From Acidobacteriota bacterium (GTDB taxonomy: Bacteria; Acidobacteriota; Terriglobia; Acidiferrales; UBA7541): a stretch of DNA of 64,000 nucleotides. The stretch's first letter is position 1, and each line of letters opens with the position of its first letter. Position numbers and translations under genes: made by a program. Location of the stretch: NCBI GenBank assembly GCA_021324935.1, contig JAJPIE010000044.1:62001-126000 (forward strand). Direction: 5' to 3'. This document shows, in pieces, positions 18,538 to 27,503 of this stretch. The notes under the pieces are model-generated. The model made no database searches and was not told the origin of the DNA. It was given only the letters and a program-made list of their open reading frames with translations.

Positions 18538-20139
18538 TTAAAAGCGGCTGAGGTGGATGCGGACGACTTCGTTGGATTGGTGGAACTGGAGGCCGCGGTC
18601 GGTTTCGTCGCCGTTCCAGAGGCGGATGGGTTTCCAGGCACCGTTTTCGTAGGAGCCTTCCTCGGCGGAGAGGATGAGCATGCGAATGCCGGGGAGGCGG
18701 CCAGGCAGGTGGAAAGAGACGGAGGCATCGATGCCGGTGACAAGAAATTCGTCCGGGGCGAGTTGCGCGACGACGGCGGCGCCATGGGCGTCCTTGGTGC
18801 CGGGCGGGCGGCGGCCGTCAAATTGCGGATAGCCGTAAGAGATGCTGGCTTGCCAGGAGCCGAAGTCGAGTTCCTGTTCAGCTTTGCCGGGTTCTTCGAC
18901 CGAAGTTTTGAGTTTCCCCTCGAAATTTAATTTGGCGAGTTGGCGATCCAGAGGGCCGAGGAGTTCGAAGACGTGGGCTTCGGCCTTGGGGGGCTCGTCG
19001 CCGAGGATATTCCAGCCTTTTTCGTCAACGCCGAAGGGCGAGAAGCCGATCGCGCCATCCCCCAACATGTAGAACATGAGCTTGGCGAAGGAATCGCTGC
19101 GGCCCATTTCAGGGATCCAGAGTGTGTTGTCCGGGCGGTTGTAGGCGCTGAGGACGTCGAGAACGAAGCCGGTGTCGCTGGCGTAGATATCCGGGCCGAT
19201 GGCGTCGATGGAGGGAGCGAGGGCGCGCCAAAGGCCGACGAATTTTTGCACGGCGCCGCCGCTGGGATATTGGATGCCGGGGATGGGAATGCGGCGCTCG
19301 GGAAGTTCGGCGGGAGGATAGCTGATCCAGACGTTCATGTAGAGAGGGATGACGAATTCGGCTTTGCCGGCGGCGGCGATTTCATTGAGGTAACGGGCCT
19401 GATGGTAGAGCTGGAAAGTTTCATCGGCGTCCGCGCCGAAGACTTGGGACCAGGTACCGGGTTTCTTGCCGGCGATTTTGAGGAGATCGGCGGGAACTTG
19501 CCCGGCGAAAGCAGCGTTGGCTTCCGGAGAGAAGTCACGGACGGTACCAAGGGCGCCGGATTCGTTTTCAACCTGGACCATGAGGACGGTGTGGTCTTCG
19601 TTGTCGAGGGACTTGAGATGACGCAGGAGGGTGACGAAGGCGGCTTTGTCGGCTTCGAGATTGGCGCGGGAATTGGCGGAGAGGACGTCGATGGGATCGC
19701 CATACGCGTTGATCATGCGCGGATATTTCTGCGGATTGGTTTTGATCCACTCAGGGACATAGTGCATGGCACCGTTTTTCCAGGTGCCGAACCAAAGAAG
19801 TACGAGATGGAGATGGTGTTCCCGTGCGCCCTGGACGAGCGCGTCGACATTGGTGAAATCGAATTTGCCCTGTTGAGGCTCGAACTGTTCCCAATAGACG
19901 GGAGCTTCGATGGTGTTGGCGTGGAGGGCGGCCAGGCTGTGCCAAACCTGAGGCAGTTCGGAAGGCCAGGCGGACGAATTGTGGATTTGCCCTCCGAGGA
20001 TGAGAAAGGGCTGGCCGTCGACGAGGAAGGCCCAGCGACCGTCTTTCTGGACGAACCTGGGAGATTCGGCGGCGGAGAGAAGGGAAGAGGAAAAAAGGGC
20101 GGCGAAAAACAAAGACATGAGAAAGCGGAAACGGAGCAC
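18538..20139 (-). CDS. Secreted glycoside hydrolase, GH35-like beta-galactosidase (DUF5597 type)
   Basis: A 533-residue exported enzyme. The signal peptide is FLMSLFFAALFSSSLLSAAE. The TIM-barrel starts at about residue 45 (FLILGGQIHNSSAW). VQVENESG carries the probable acid/base Glu and LWIPEMGRS the probable nucleophile Glu. The C-terminal beta domain (ending HQSNEVVRIHLSRF) fits the DUF5597 tail of this group. The predicted activity is release of terminal galactosyl or related residues from plant or microbial glycans in the periplasm. The start is the GTG at 20139: the upstream GAGGTGAT is a near-perfect anti-SD match and sits 4 nt before it. No sugar transporter is adjacent. Confidence 0.85.
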   Translation of the reverse strand: MLRFRFLMSLFFAALFSSSLLSAAESPRFVQKDGRWAFLVDGQPFLILGGQIHNSSAWPSELPQVWHSLAALHANTIEAPVYWEQFEPQQGKFDFTNVDALVQGAREHHLHLVLLWFGTWKNGAMHYVPEWIKTNPQKYPRMINAYGDPIDVLSANSRANLEADKAAFVTLLRHLKSLDNEDHTVLMVQVENESGALGTVRDFSPEANAAFAGQVPADLLKIAGKKPGTWSQVFGADADETFQLYHQARYLNEIAAAGKAEFVIPLYMNVWISYPPAELPERRIPIPGIQYPSGGAVQKFVGLWRALAPSIDAIGPDIYASDTGFVLDVLSAYNRPDNTLWIPEMGRSDSFAKLMFYMLGDGAIGFSPFGVDEKGWNILGDEPPKAEAHVFELLGPLDRQLAKLNFEGKLKTSVEEPGKAEQELDFGSWQASISYGYPQFDGRRPPGTKDAHGAAVVAQLAPDEFLVTGIDASVSFHLPGRLPGIRMLILSAEEGSYENGAWKPIRLWNGDETDRGLQFHQSNEVVRIHLSRF

Positions 20140-20491
20140 GTGGATCACCTCGGAATGAATATATTCGGGCAGGTTAAGCGGTTCAAGTGGAAATCGGAGT
20201 GAGGAGGCAGGGAGGAAAGGAAGTCACTCCAGAGGGAAGAGGGAGGAGCAGAGGGAGCGGGGGTGGGAGTGGCGCGGGGATTGGAAGGGTACGTTCCAGT
20301 TGCGAGGACAAATTGCCTGGCCGGGGATTTGAATTAAGGCTGATGAAAAGGCCAACGAGCAGGCCAGCGCGAGAATGAATCGGGTCGATGATAGCCACGA
20401 TCCTTTGGCTGCGCAGCCGAAAAAGCGCCGCTGCCCGGTGGGTGTGAATGGAGCCTACATACTGGAAACGGCGGCGATGGCAAGGTGACGA
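20140..20491. other. Gene-free stretch with a repeat fragment
   Basis: No coding frame is supported. 20389-20402 (GATAGCCACGATCC) matches the head of repeat copies 7 and 8 and may be a remnant. It is followed by the dyad GGCTGCGCAGCC. Confidence 0.4.
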
Positions 20492-21253
20492 TTATTTGGG
20501 GAGGACGGTGCCGGCAGGCAGCTGGCCGAGGCCGGAGCCGTAGTAGGCGGCGAGCGCATGGCGTTCGTCTTCGGTCAGCAAGGAAGCAACCGTACGCATG
20601 GGCATATTGATGTCGTTGGACCTGGCGCCGGTGGAGAAATCGCGGAGCTGGTTGAAGAGGTAGTCCTCGTTCTGGGAGGAAAGAGGCGGAGCACCGGCTT
20701 TGAAGCCGACCGGACCGTGACAAGACTGGCAGGGAGGAATGCCGCGTTGCGCATCACCGAGGACGATGAGCTGGGCGGCGCGGGCGGATTGCGCGGGGGG
20801 GATGGCGGGACTTGGGAAGACGCGTTTATCGAAGGGATCGGCGGAGGCGGGCATCAAGGAATAATAGGCGGCGAGATCCGCGACGTCGGCGTGAGAAAGC
20901 GGGGCGGCGACGGGGCTCATGATCGCGGAATTGCGTTTGCGGGAGGCAAAGTCCTGCATCTGCTTCCAAAAAGAAAGGGGGTCGATGGCGGCGAGATTGG
21001 GAATGTCAGAGTTGGCGCTGAAACCTTCGGAGCCGTGGCAATGTTCGCAGCGCTTGGCGATGAGGAGGCCGCGGAGAGCATTGCCGTGAGAGGCCTCGTT
21101 GATTGTGGGGGAGGTCCAAGCAACGTTGGAGGGGACACGCGGCGGCTGGGAAGTGGAGGATGAAGAGGCGAGAAAGAAAGCGAAGCACAACACGGGCAAC
21201 GCGAGCGCGGGGTGAGCGGGGGAACTGCAGCGATTTTGGTTATGGCGCGCCAC
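20492..21253 (-). CDS. Diheme cytochrome c (cytochrome c4-like)
   Basis: About 253 residues with two CxxCH heme sites (CEHCH and CQSCH), each in a roughly 90-residue class I cytochrome domain. Candidate distal Met ligands are in NSAIMSP and DINMPMRT. The N-terminal signal segment (ALALPVLCFAFFLA) sends it to the periplasm. Such proteins pass electrons to terminal oxidases. The start chosen is the GTG at 21253, which overlaps the end of the CoxB gene by 14 bases and implies translational coupling; a longer TTG-start frame to 21310 is less likely. With CoxB it forms a two-gene unit lacking CoxA. Confidence 0.85.
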   Translation of the reverse strand: MARHNQNRCSSPAHPALALPVLCFAFFLASSSSTSQPPRVPSNVAWTSPTINEASHGNALRGLLIAKRCEHCHGSEGFSANSDIPNLAAIDPLSFWKQMQDFASRKRNSAIMSPVAAPLSHADVADLAAYYSLMPASADPFDKRVFPSPAIPPAQSARAAQLIVLGDAQRGIPPCQSCHGPVGFKAGAPPLSSQNEDYLFNQLRDFSTGARSNDINMPMRTVASLLTEDERHALAAYYGSGLGQLPAGTVLPK

Positions 21254-21797
21254 AAGCCACCCGGTCGGCAGGCTGCAAATTTTGAAACTGATCCGCGGGG
21301 ACAACTTCAAGGCGGGAGATCATCGTGAAATGTCCGGTGCCGCAGAATTCGTTGCAAGGCATGGGGAAGCCACCGGGCTGGGGAATTCGCAGAAGCGTTT
21401 GCGTAACGTGGCCCGGCACGACTTTGACATTGAGATCCAGGCCCGTGGCGGTAAGGGTGTGCGGATTATCCGCGCTGGTGATGCGCAGGCGGACGGGAAT
21501 TCCAGCCGGAATACGCACACAATGCGGGACGAACATGTATTGCTGCGCGATCATGCGAAGCGTGAAAGTGCCATCGGCCTCGCGCGCCAAGCCCAGGTTG
21601 TTTTCGACAAACTCGCCGCGCATGTGGAGGGTGACCGGATCCACACGGCGATTACCGCCGAGCAGACGCAAGAGGGGGGAATCGAGCTCGTAGAAGCGAG
21701 TGGAGGCGGCATAAACGACGCAGATCAGGACCGCAAGCAAGATCTGCCACCAGCGGAGTTTGGGAATGACGGGTTCAGGATCGGCGCCGTGAGTCAT
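21240..21797 (-). CDS. coxB: Cytochrome c oxidase subunit II (CuA domain)
   Basis: About 185 residues: a single N-terminal helix (WWQILLAVLICVVYAA), then a periplasmic cupredoxin domain. The CuA ligands are visible: His in ADNPHTLTATG, and CNEFCGTGHFTM (Cys, Cys, His, Met). The short one-helix form resembles ba3-type or other alternative subunit II proteins. It receives electrons from cytochrome c. The ATG at 21797 is preferred over the open frame to 21920, which would overlap the kinase gene. The downstream partner is a diheme cytochrome c. No subunit I or III is in the window. Confidence 0.85.
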   Translation of the reverse strand: MTHGADPEPVIPKLRWWQILLAVLICVVYAASTRFYELDSPLLRLLGGNRRVDPVTLHMRGEFVENNLGLAREADGTFTLRMIAQQYMFVPHCVRIPAGIPVRLRITSADNPHTLTATGLDLNVKVVPGHVTQTLLRIPQPGGFPMPCNEFCGTGHFTMISRLEVVPADQFQNLQPADRVACGAP

Positions 21798-21916
21798 GAC
21801 CTGCTCTGGCCACGAACGAAGCCGGGAGAGAAAAATGCCGCGAGTGAGCAGAGGAATTCGCCGTGGAGAACGATTGTCACTATAGCAGAGGCAGGAAAGA
21901 GCGCAAAGCGTTGCGC

Positions 21917-24900
21917 TCAAGAAGGGGTTGAGCGGGACTGGCGATTGGAGAAAAGACCGGCGAGTGTGGAGAGGAGTTCCTTGAGATGGACGGGCTTGGT
22001 GAGGATGGCGCGGATGCGGAGCTTTTCGGCTTTTGCCTGATCTTCTGGATTGATGTACCCGGAGGTGAAAATCACGGGCAGATCGGGACGGATCTGCTGA
22101 ACCTCGAGTGCGAGTTGCAGGCCGGACATGCCGGGCATGGAAAGATCGGTGATGATGGCGTCATAGGCGGAGGGATCTGTCAGGATTTCCTGAAGGGCGA
22201 ATTCGCCGTTGGCGACGCAGGTGACCTTGTAGCCGTGCTGCTCGAGAAACATGGAGCCGACGAAGCGGAGGGCGCCTTCGTCGTCGACAAAAAGGATGCG
22301 TTCGCCACGGCCATCAGGAGGATCGGCCGGCGCAACGGCGTCCCGGGCGGGAACGGCATGGATTGCGGGGAAATAGACCTGAAAGGTTGTGCCTTTGCCG
22401 GGCTCGCTGTAGACGCGAATGACTCCCTTATGAGAGGTGACGATGCCGTGGACCACGGAGAGACCGAGGCCGGTGCCCTTGCCGGTGGCTTTGGTGGAGA
22501 AGAAGGGATCGAAGATGCGCTGGAGTGTAGCGGAGTCCATGCCGCAGCCGTTGTCGCTGACGATGAGGCGGACGTAATGGCCGGAGTCGATTTCGGAGTA
22601 GAGGGGAATTTCCTGGTCGGAGATGGTGCGAGCGTCGAGCTTGAGTTCGATGAGGCCGGGCTTGTCGCCGATGGCGTGGGCGGCGTTGGTGACGAGATTG
22701 ACGATGACCTGATACATCTGCGTGGCATCGAGGCGAACTTTAGGAAGATCCGGGGCAAAGTGAGAGCGGATTTCGATCATGGCGGGAATGGTGGCGCGGA
22801 CGAGCTTGATGGCTTCCTCGACCACCGGCTCGAAGGCTTGAACGTCCATGTGCTGATCCGCGGGGCGGCTGAAGCGAAGGATGCGGCGCACCAGATCCGC
22901 GCCGCGCGCCCCGGCTTTTTCGATTTCGAGCAGACAGGCCTGGACAGGATTGTCTTTGGGGATTTGATTGACGGCGAGAGAGGCGCTGCCGGTGATGGCG
23001 GCAAGGATATTGTTGAAATCGTGAGCGATGCCGCCGGCGAGAGTGCCAAGCGCCTCGAGTTTCTGGGAGCGGAGCTGAAGGAGTTCGGCGCGCTTGAGAG
23101 CGGTGATGTCGGAGCTGACTTCGAGAATGCGGAAGGGAGCGTTCCTCGAGTCGCGGTGGAGCACCCACTGGCTTGCGGTAACAACGCGCTGGCCGTCGCG
23201 GGTGTGGTGGATGAGTTCACCTTCCCAGACGCCATTGGTGTGGAGGAGTTTCTCGATGTTGGCGAGCGGAACCGGGAATTCGGTTTTGAGGAGCTGATGG
23301 GAAACGCGGCCGAGAGCTTCTTCTCTGGAGTAGCCGTAGAGGCGTGAGGCGCCGCGGGTCCAGACAACGATGCGGTCGTCCATGTCGCGGACGAGCGCGG
23401 GCGCGAGATCGAGGAGGCCTGCCTGCTGGCGGATTTCCTCCTCGGCGCGCTTGCGGCCGGTGATGTCGCGGACAATGGTGGAGGCGCCGATGATTTTGCC
23501 GGAGTTGTCGCGAACAGGGGAGATAGTGACGGCGACATCGATGCGCTTGCCGTCCTTGCGGACGCGGAGAGTTTCGAAGTGGTCGATGCTTTGCCCCCTG
23601 GCAATGCTGGCGAGAATGGCGGGCTCTTCATTCTCGAGTTCGGGAGGAAAGATCATAGTCATAGGGTTGCCGAGGGCTTCTGAAGCGGAATAGCCGAAAA
23701 GCTTCTCAGCGGCGGGATTCCAACTGGTGATGACGCCTTCGAGAGTTTTGCTGATGATGGCGTCGTCGGTGGATTCGATGATGGAGGCGAGGCGAGCGCT
23801 GATTTCACGGGCCTTTGCCGTTGAGGTGATGTCGCGAACGATGGCAGTGAAAAACTTGCTGCCGTCGACCTCGACCTGAGAGATGGAAGCTTCGATGGGG
23901 AATTCCTCGCCGTTGGCGCGGAGGCCGACCAGGGGAGTGTGGCCGCCCATGACGCGGCGGGTGACGGCATTGAGACCAAAGTTCTGAATGTAGCCGGCGT
24001 GGGCGGAACGGAAGCGAGAGGGGAGGAAACGCTCGAGGGGAGTGCCGATGGCGTCGGCGACAGGACAGCGAAACATCGCTTCGGCAGCGGGATTGAACAT
24101 GGTGATGCGCTGCTGGGCGTCGATGGTGATGATGGCATCCATTGCGGAATCGATGATACGGGAGAGTTTTTCTTCACTGACGCGGACGGCGGCGCTGCTT
24201 TTGACGACCTCGGAGGTGCGTTCTTCGACACGCTGTTCGAGGGTGTCGTTGGCAGCGCGGAGCTCGGCCTCGGCGCGGCGGCTGCGTTCGAAACCATGAC
24301 CCACGAGGAAAAAGGCGGCAGCCATGAGGAGGAGAGCAAGGGCGGCGCCGGAGGCGACGGCAGATCGGGTGAGCAAGCTGCTGCGTTCTTCCTGAGCTTC
24401 CCGCTGCTGGAGCAAAAGTCTTTCGCGATCTTCCATATTGGCGACGATTTTCTGAATGGAATCGCGAAGGGCATTGCCTTCGGGAGAGAGGATGGTGGCT
24501 TGCACGGAAGGAAGGCCTTGGCTGCGGGCCTTTTCGATGCGGGCGCGAAACTGGCTGAGGCGGTTGGCGACCAGTGGTTCGAGCGCGTCCAGATTGCTCT
24601 GCTGGTAGGAATCGTCCCGGGTGAGTTGACGGATGCGGGGAAGTTGCTGCTGCACCTGCCGGGCAGCCTCCTCGAACAACTGCTGCTGGGAGTCCTGGCC
24701 GGTGAGGAGGAAGCCGCGTTGGTCGGATTCGGCGGCAATCAGACCGGAGAGCAACTGGTCGAGGGAATTGAGAACCTGGTGAGTGTGATCCACTTGGCGG
24801 GCATCGGCACGGAAGCGAACTACGCTGGAGTAGGACAACCAGCCAATCAACGCAAGGAGGAGCGCGGCCAAGACGAATCCCAGGCGCACATTGCGTTCGA

Positions 24901-24946
24901 GAGAATGGAGACCGTAGGAGGGCAAGTCAAATTTCGTAACGTGCAC
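21917..24946 (-). CDS. Membrane hybrid histidine kinase (CHASE3-PAS3-HK-REC)
   Basis: A 1009-residue sensor. TM1 is at about 21-43 and TM2 at about 195-217, enclosing a CHASE3-like periplasmic domain (ESDQRGFLLTG). Three PAS domains follow, marked by DSAMDAIITIDAQQR, STDDAIISKTLEGVITSWN and the VWTRGASRLYGYSREEALG region. The kinase core has the H box AGGIAHDFNNIL (His642), N box VNLVTNAAHAI, G1 SDNGCGMD and G2 GKGTGLGL. The C-terminal receiver has the phospho-acceptor in AIITDLSMPG (Asp934) and ends with a conserved Lys (LTKPVHLKEL). The start is GTG with GGAGAG 6 nt upstream. There is no response-regulator gene next door, so output is likely by phosphorelay. Confidence 0.93.
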   Translation of the reverse strand: MHVTKFDLPSYGLHSLERNVRLGFVLAALLLALIGWLSYSSVVRFRADARQVDHTHQVLNSLDQLLSGLIAAESDQRGFLLTGQDSQQQLFEEAARQVQQQLPRIRQLTRDDSYQQSNLDALEPLVANRLSQFRARIEKARSQGLPSVQATILSPEGNALRDSIQKIVANMEDRERLLLQQREAQEERSSLLTRSAVASGAALALLLMAAAFFLVGHGFERSRRAEAELRAANDTLEQRVEERTSEVVKSSAAVRVSEEKLSRIIDSAMDAIITIDAQQRITMFNPAAEAMFRCPVADAIGTPLERFLPSRFRSAHAGYIQNFGLNAVTRRVMGGHTPLVGLRANGEEFPIEASISQVEVDGSKFFTAIVRDITSTAKAREISARLASIIESTDDAIISKTLEGVITSWNPAAEKLFGYSASEALGNPMTMIFPPELENEEPAILASIARGQSIDHFETLRVRKDGKRIDVAVTISPVRDNSGKIIGASTIVRDITGRKRAEEEIRQQAGLLDLAPALVRDMDDRIVVWTRGASRLYGYSREEALGRVSHQLLKTEFPVPLANIEKLLHTNGVWEGELIHHTRDGQRVVTASQWVLHRDSRNAPFRILEVSSDITALKRAELLQLRSQKLEALGTLAGGIAHDFNNILAAITGSASLAVNQIPKDNPVQACLLEIEKAGARGADLVRRILRFSRPADQHMDVQAFEPVVEEAIKLVRATIPAMIEIRSHFAPDLPKVRLDATQMYQVIVNLVTNAAHAIGDKPGLIELKLDARTISDQEIPLYSEIDSGHYVRLIVSDNGCGMDSATLQRIFDPFFSTKATGKGTGLGLSVVHGIVTSHKGVIRVYSEPGKGTTFQVYFPAIHAVPARDAVAPADPPDGRGERILFVDDEGALRFVGSMFLEQHGYKVTCVANGEFALQEILTDPSAYDAIITDLSMPGMSGLQLALEVQQIRPDLPVIFTSGYINPEDQAKAEKLRIRAILTKPVHLKELLSTLAGLFSNRQSRSTPS

Positions 24947-25128
24947 GGTTGCTCTCCGGGAGCGTCGGAAGGGTCTCTGGAGGATCGCCGAGCACGAGGA
25001 TACGAGATAGGGGTGCGTACACCAGAGCGGGCCTGGGTAAGCCGCAATAAGTATGCTGGGAGAGAAAAAAAGATGTCAACTGGCTTTCGTGACCGAGTCG
25101 AGCGCCCCCGATGGAGCAGGACGTCAGA

Positions 25129-25437
25129 TCATTTGGCGCCGAACTTCTGACCTTGGAGGACTTCGACGTCGTCGAGGAAGGCGATCATGGCGTAATTTTC
25201 GAAATAGTTGCTGGCGACGTGCTGGATAATTTTCTCGGCGACTTCGAGGGTGGCGATGACTTCAATTTTGGTGTTACCCGGCTCGGCGTGGCGGGGGCGA
25301 ATGCCGCGCGCTCCTTTACCGCTGACGGGGTACCAGGTATAGCCGGTAGCGCCGAGGGCTTCAATTTCAGCGCGCAGGCGATGCTCGACAGTGCTATCAC
25401 CGATGATCACGACGCGCTTCATCTTGACGGATTGCAT
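25129..25437 (-). CDS. PII-like signalling protein (SbtB type)
   Basis: A 102-residue ferredoxin-like-fold protein: KRVVIIGDSTVEHRLRAEIE, then GATGYTWYPVSGKGARG in the ligand loop, KIEVIATLEVAEKIIQHVAS, and the closing FLDDVEVLQGQKF. This matches the SbtB branch of PII proteins, which bind adenyl nucleotides and control the SbtA bicarbonate transporter; it lacks a classic GlnB T-loop Tyr motif. The start is the ATG at 25437 with AAAGGAG 6 nt upstream; a second ATG at 25422 is possible. No sbtA or other transporter is nearby. The only gene upstream on the same strand encodes a 38-residue membrane protein. Confidence 0.75.
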   Translation of the reverse strand: MQSVKMKRVVIIGDSTVEHRLRAEIEALGATGYTWYPVSGKGARGIRPRHAEPGNTKIEVIATLEVAEKIIQHVASNYFENYAMIAFLDDVEVLQGQKFGAK

Positions 25438-25668
25438 GCATGGCTCCTTTGTTCGTGCGGAAATCAAAAACCAGCGGCGCCCGGAAAGGGGCGCCGGAAC
25501 AAATTTGGCCAGGCACACGAAGGACTGCACCGATTATGCCGTGGGATTCGGCGGCGGGCCAGAGAATTTGCAGGCGGGGTTTCGCGAGGGGGGACAGGCC
25601 GGTCGAGCAAGGCAAAGGCCCTGGCGCGCAGGAGGGAGGCAAGGATTGTCGGGGGGCAGGGGCCAGGA

Positions 25669-25785
25669 TTAGTGGAACGCGCCGGATTGATAAAGGGAAT
25701 GGAGAGCGGCTGCGATAATGGCGGAGGTGAGAATGAGCCAGACGACGGCGACGCGCTTGAGGAACCAATTCACGGTTTGCAGCAT
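25669..25785 (-). CDS. Small single-helix membrane protein, 38 residues
   Basis: A short frame with a strong start: ATG at 25785, with GGGAGA 6 nt upstream. It encodes LQTVNWFLKR, then one hydrophobic helix (VAVVWLILTSAIIAAAL), then HSLYQSGAFH and TAA. Positive charges precede the helix, predicting an N-in orientation. It lies 231 bp upstream of the SbtB-like gene on the same strand and diverges from the nuoB promoter. No family is recognised. It could be a regulatory or assembly subunit of a membrane complex. Coding status rests on the ribosome-binding site and helix only. Confidence 0.5.
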   Translation of the reverse strand: MLQTVNWFLKRVAVVWLILTSAIIAAALHSLYQSGAFH

Positions 25786-25926
25786 GAAATCTCCCGACGA
25801 CTATTCTCTCCGGGTATATCGGCGGGGAGTGAAGATTCCTGCTGGGCCGAAAGGACAGGCGTGACGAAAGGATTACGATTTCGGGATTGGTGACAAAACC
25901 GCGCGTGAGAGGGAAAAGCATTTGTT

Positions 25927-25955
25927 TTGACGGGGATGGGGGCGGGGAATATACT
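25927..25955 (+). promoter_or_regulatory. Sigma70-like promoter for nuoB
   Basis: TTGACG (25927-25932), a 17-nt G-rich spacer, TATACT (25950-25955). Transcription would start near 25962 and carry repeat copy 7 in a leader of about 235 nt before the nuoB GTG. Confidence 0.7.
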
Positions 25956-26022
25956 GCGCGGAGAACGAGTTGGCGGAAGCGAAGATTGACTGGTGCATTC
26001 GGCTTCGTTTGGGGGAGCGTTG

Positions 26023-26169
26023 GCAGCCACGATCCCTCCGCTCGGTGGCCCGCGCGCCGAAGACGGCGCGGGAAAAAAAGCAGGCCACTACTGCCGGGTT
26101 GACAGACAGGAGAGGCCCTTCGCTTCGCTCGGGGATAGCTGGCATGAGTGCCAGCGCTACATGGAATAG
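26023..26169. repeat. Dispersed intergenic repeat, copy 7 (both halves)
   Basis: AGCCACGATCCCTCCGCTCG head, the dyad GCGCGCCGAAGACGGCGCG, and GCCGGGTTGACAGACAGG as the first-half end. The second half is GAGGCCCTTCGC..., with the hairpin GCTGGCATGAGTGCCAGC and then GCTACATGGAATAG. Confidence 0.85.
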
Positions 26170-26197
26170 CGAAGAGAGTCGGAGGCGGAGGAAAGAC

Positions 26198-26758
26198 GTG
26201 GGAGTGATTGACCAAAGGTTTGAGAAGAATGTGCTGATCAGCTCCGTGGACTACGTGTTCAACTGGGCGAGGAAGAGTTCGCTGTGGCCGCTGACATTCG
26301 GGCTGGCGTGCTGCGCCATCGAGATGATTGCGTCGACGACGGCGCGGTTTGACATGGCGCGATTCGGAGCGGAGGTTTTCAGGCCGTCGCCGCGGCAAGC
26401 GGATTTGATGATCGTGTCCGGGACGGTGACGCTGAAAATGGGGCAAGTGATCGAGCGCATCTGGCAGCAGATGCCGGACCCGAAGTGGTGCATTTCGATG
26501 GGGGCGTGCTCTGGAGTGGGCGGGCCGTTCAATACCTATTCGGTGTTGCAGGGGGTGGACCGGATCGTGCCGGTGGACGTCTACGTGGTGGGATGCCCGC
26601 CGCGGCCGGAGGCATTGTTCTACGCGCTGTTGAAGCTGCAAGACAAGATCGACAACATGAGCCTGGCGAAGCGGCCGACGGAGGTGAGATTGCGGCCGGA
26701 GATGGCGGAAGAGTTCAAAAAGAGCGTGATGATTGCGCAGGTGGCGGAGCCGAGGTAG
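26198..26758 (+). CDS. nuoB: NADH-quinone oxidoreductase subunit B
   Basis: A 186-residue Complex I subunit that carries the N2 [4Fe-4S] cluster at the junction with quinone. The ligands are all present: C38 and C39 ([10 protein letters not shown]), C104 (MGAC) and C133 (VGCPPRPE). The [20 protein letters not shown] loop is typical. The start is the GTG at 26198 with GGAGG 6 nt before it; the frame is open further up through repeat copy 7 and should not be used. No nuoA, nuoC or nuoD is adjacent, so this is either an isolated copy or a split locus. The next gene is a Rieske ferredoxin. Confidence 0.93.
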   Translation: MGVIDQRFEKNVLISSVDYVFNWARKSSLWPLTFGLACCAIEMIASTTARFDMARFGAEVFRPSPRQADLMIVSGTVTLKMGQVIERIWQQMPDPKWCISMGACSGVGGPFNTYSVLQGVDRIVPVDVYVVGCPPRPEALFYALLKLQDKIDNMSLAKRPTEVRLRPEMAEEFKKSVMIAQVAEPR

Positions 26759-26816
26759 GGCGACAAGAGAAAGTGGAAAATAGGCGAGCAGCGAGTGGCA
26801 GGGCGAAGCACTCTTT

Positions 26817-26940
26817 GATAGCCACGATCCCTCCACTGCGGCCAGCAAAGGGCGCTGGCCTCCGGTCGGGATGAGAGAGAAAAGCAGGAGGCCCTTCGCG
26901 TCAGTCAGGGCGAGCTGGCTTAAAAGCCAGCGCTAGATTA
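26817..26940. repeat. Dispersed intergenic repeat, copy 8 (both halves)
   Basis: GATAGCCACGATCCCTCCAC head, the dyad GGCCAGC-AAAGG-GCGCTGGCC, then TCCGGTCGGGATGAGAGA. The second half is GAGGCCCTTCGCG..., with the hairpin GCTGGCTTAAAAGCCAGC, then GCTAGATTAAGG. Confidence 0.85.
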
Positions 26941-26971
26941 AGGAAGGAAGAGAAGACGAAGAGGGGTGGCG

Positions 26972-27277
26972 ATGGGTTTTGTGAGAGTGGTGAAGGCAGC
27001 GGAAGTGCCGGCGGGGAGCATCCGGGAGCTGCAGGTGGAGGGGAAGGCCATTGCGGTGGCGAATGTGGGCGGAAAGATCTACGCCATAAATAACACGTGT
27101 TTGCACCGGGGAGGGCCGCTGGGGCAGGGAATACTGGAAGGAAAAGTGGTGACATGCCCGTGGCACGGATGGCAGTTTGACGTGACGAATGGAAAGGTCG
27201 TGCAAAATCCGGCCGCGGGAGTGGACTGCTATCCGACCGAAGTGAGAGGCGAGGATATTTTTATAGATATTGGGTGA
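26972..27277 (+). CDS. Rieske [2Fe-2S] ferredoxin
   Basis: A 101-residue soluble Rieske protein of the NirD/dioxygenase-ferredoxin type. Cluster ligands are C43-x-H45 (CLHRGGPL) and C62-x2-H65 (CPWHGWQFD). It shuttles electrons to an unknown partner oxygenase or reductase. The ATG at 26972, with AGGGG about 6 nt upstream, is chosen; a GTG two codons earlier is possible. It follows nuoB with 213 bp between them, filled by repeat copy 8. No oxygenase gene is nearby. Confidence 0.9.
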   Translation: MGFVRVVKAAEVPAGSIRELQVEGKAIAVANVGGKIYAINNTCLHRGGPLGQGILEGKVVTCPWHGWQFDVTNGKVVQNPAAGVDCYPTEVRGEDIFIDIG

Positions 27278-27503
27278 AGTAAGAAGGCAGCCCACGGGGT
27301 TGCCAGCGGGAAAGGAAAAGCAGATCCCGCGCGCCGCCAAAGGTGGGGGATTGCGGCTGGCCCAGGGTCATTCGTTGCCGCCTGATTGCAAACCAGAAAG
27401 CCTTATAGAATTAAGAAAATAGAACACTTACGATAAATGACGGGTAATTCCGAAGGCTGGGGAGTAGTTTTGCACAGATTAGGAGCTATCCCTCACATTT
27501 TGT

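Noticed and set aside
25478..25497. GGCGCC-8-GGCGCC hairpin as a terminator
   Set aside because: A good dyad but no T tract on either strand, and it lies upstream of the PII-like start rather than after a gene.
25397..26848. A 483-codon minus-strand frame across the nuoB and repeat region
   Set aside because: It is antisense to nuoB, runs through two repeat copies, and is Arg/His/Pro-rich with no motif. The real genes here are nuoB, the PII-like gene and the 38-residue frame.
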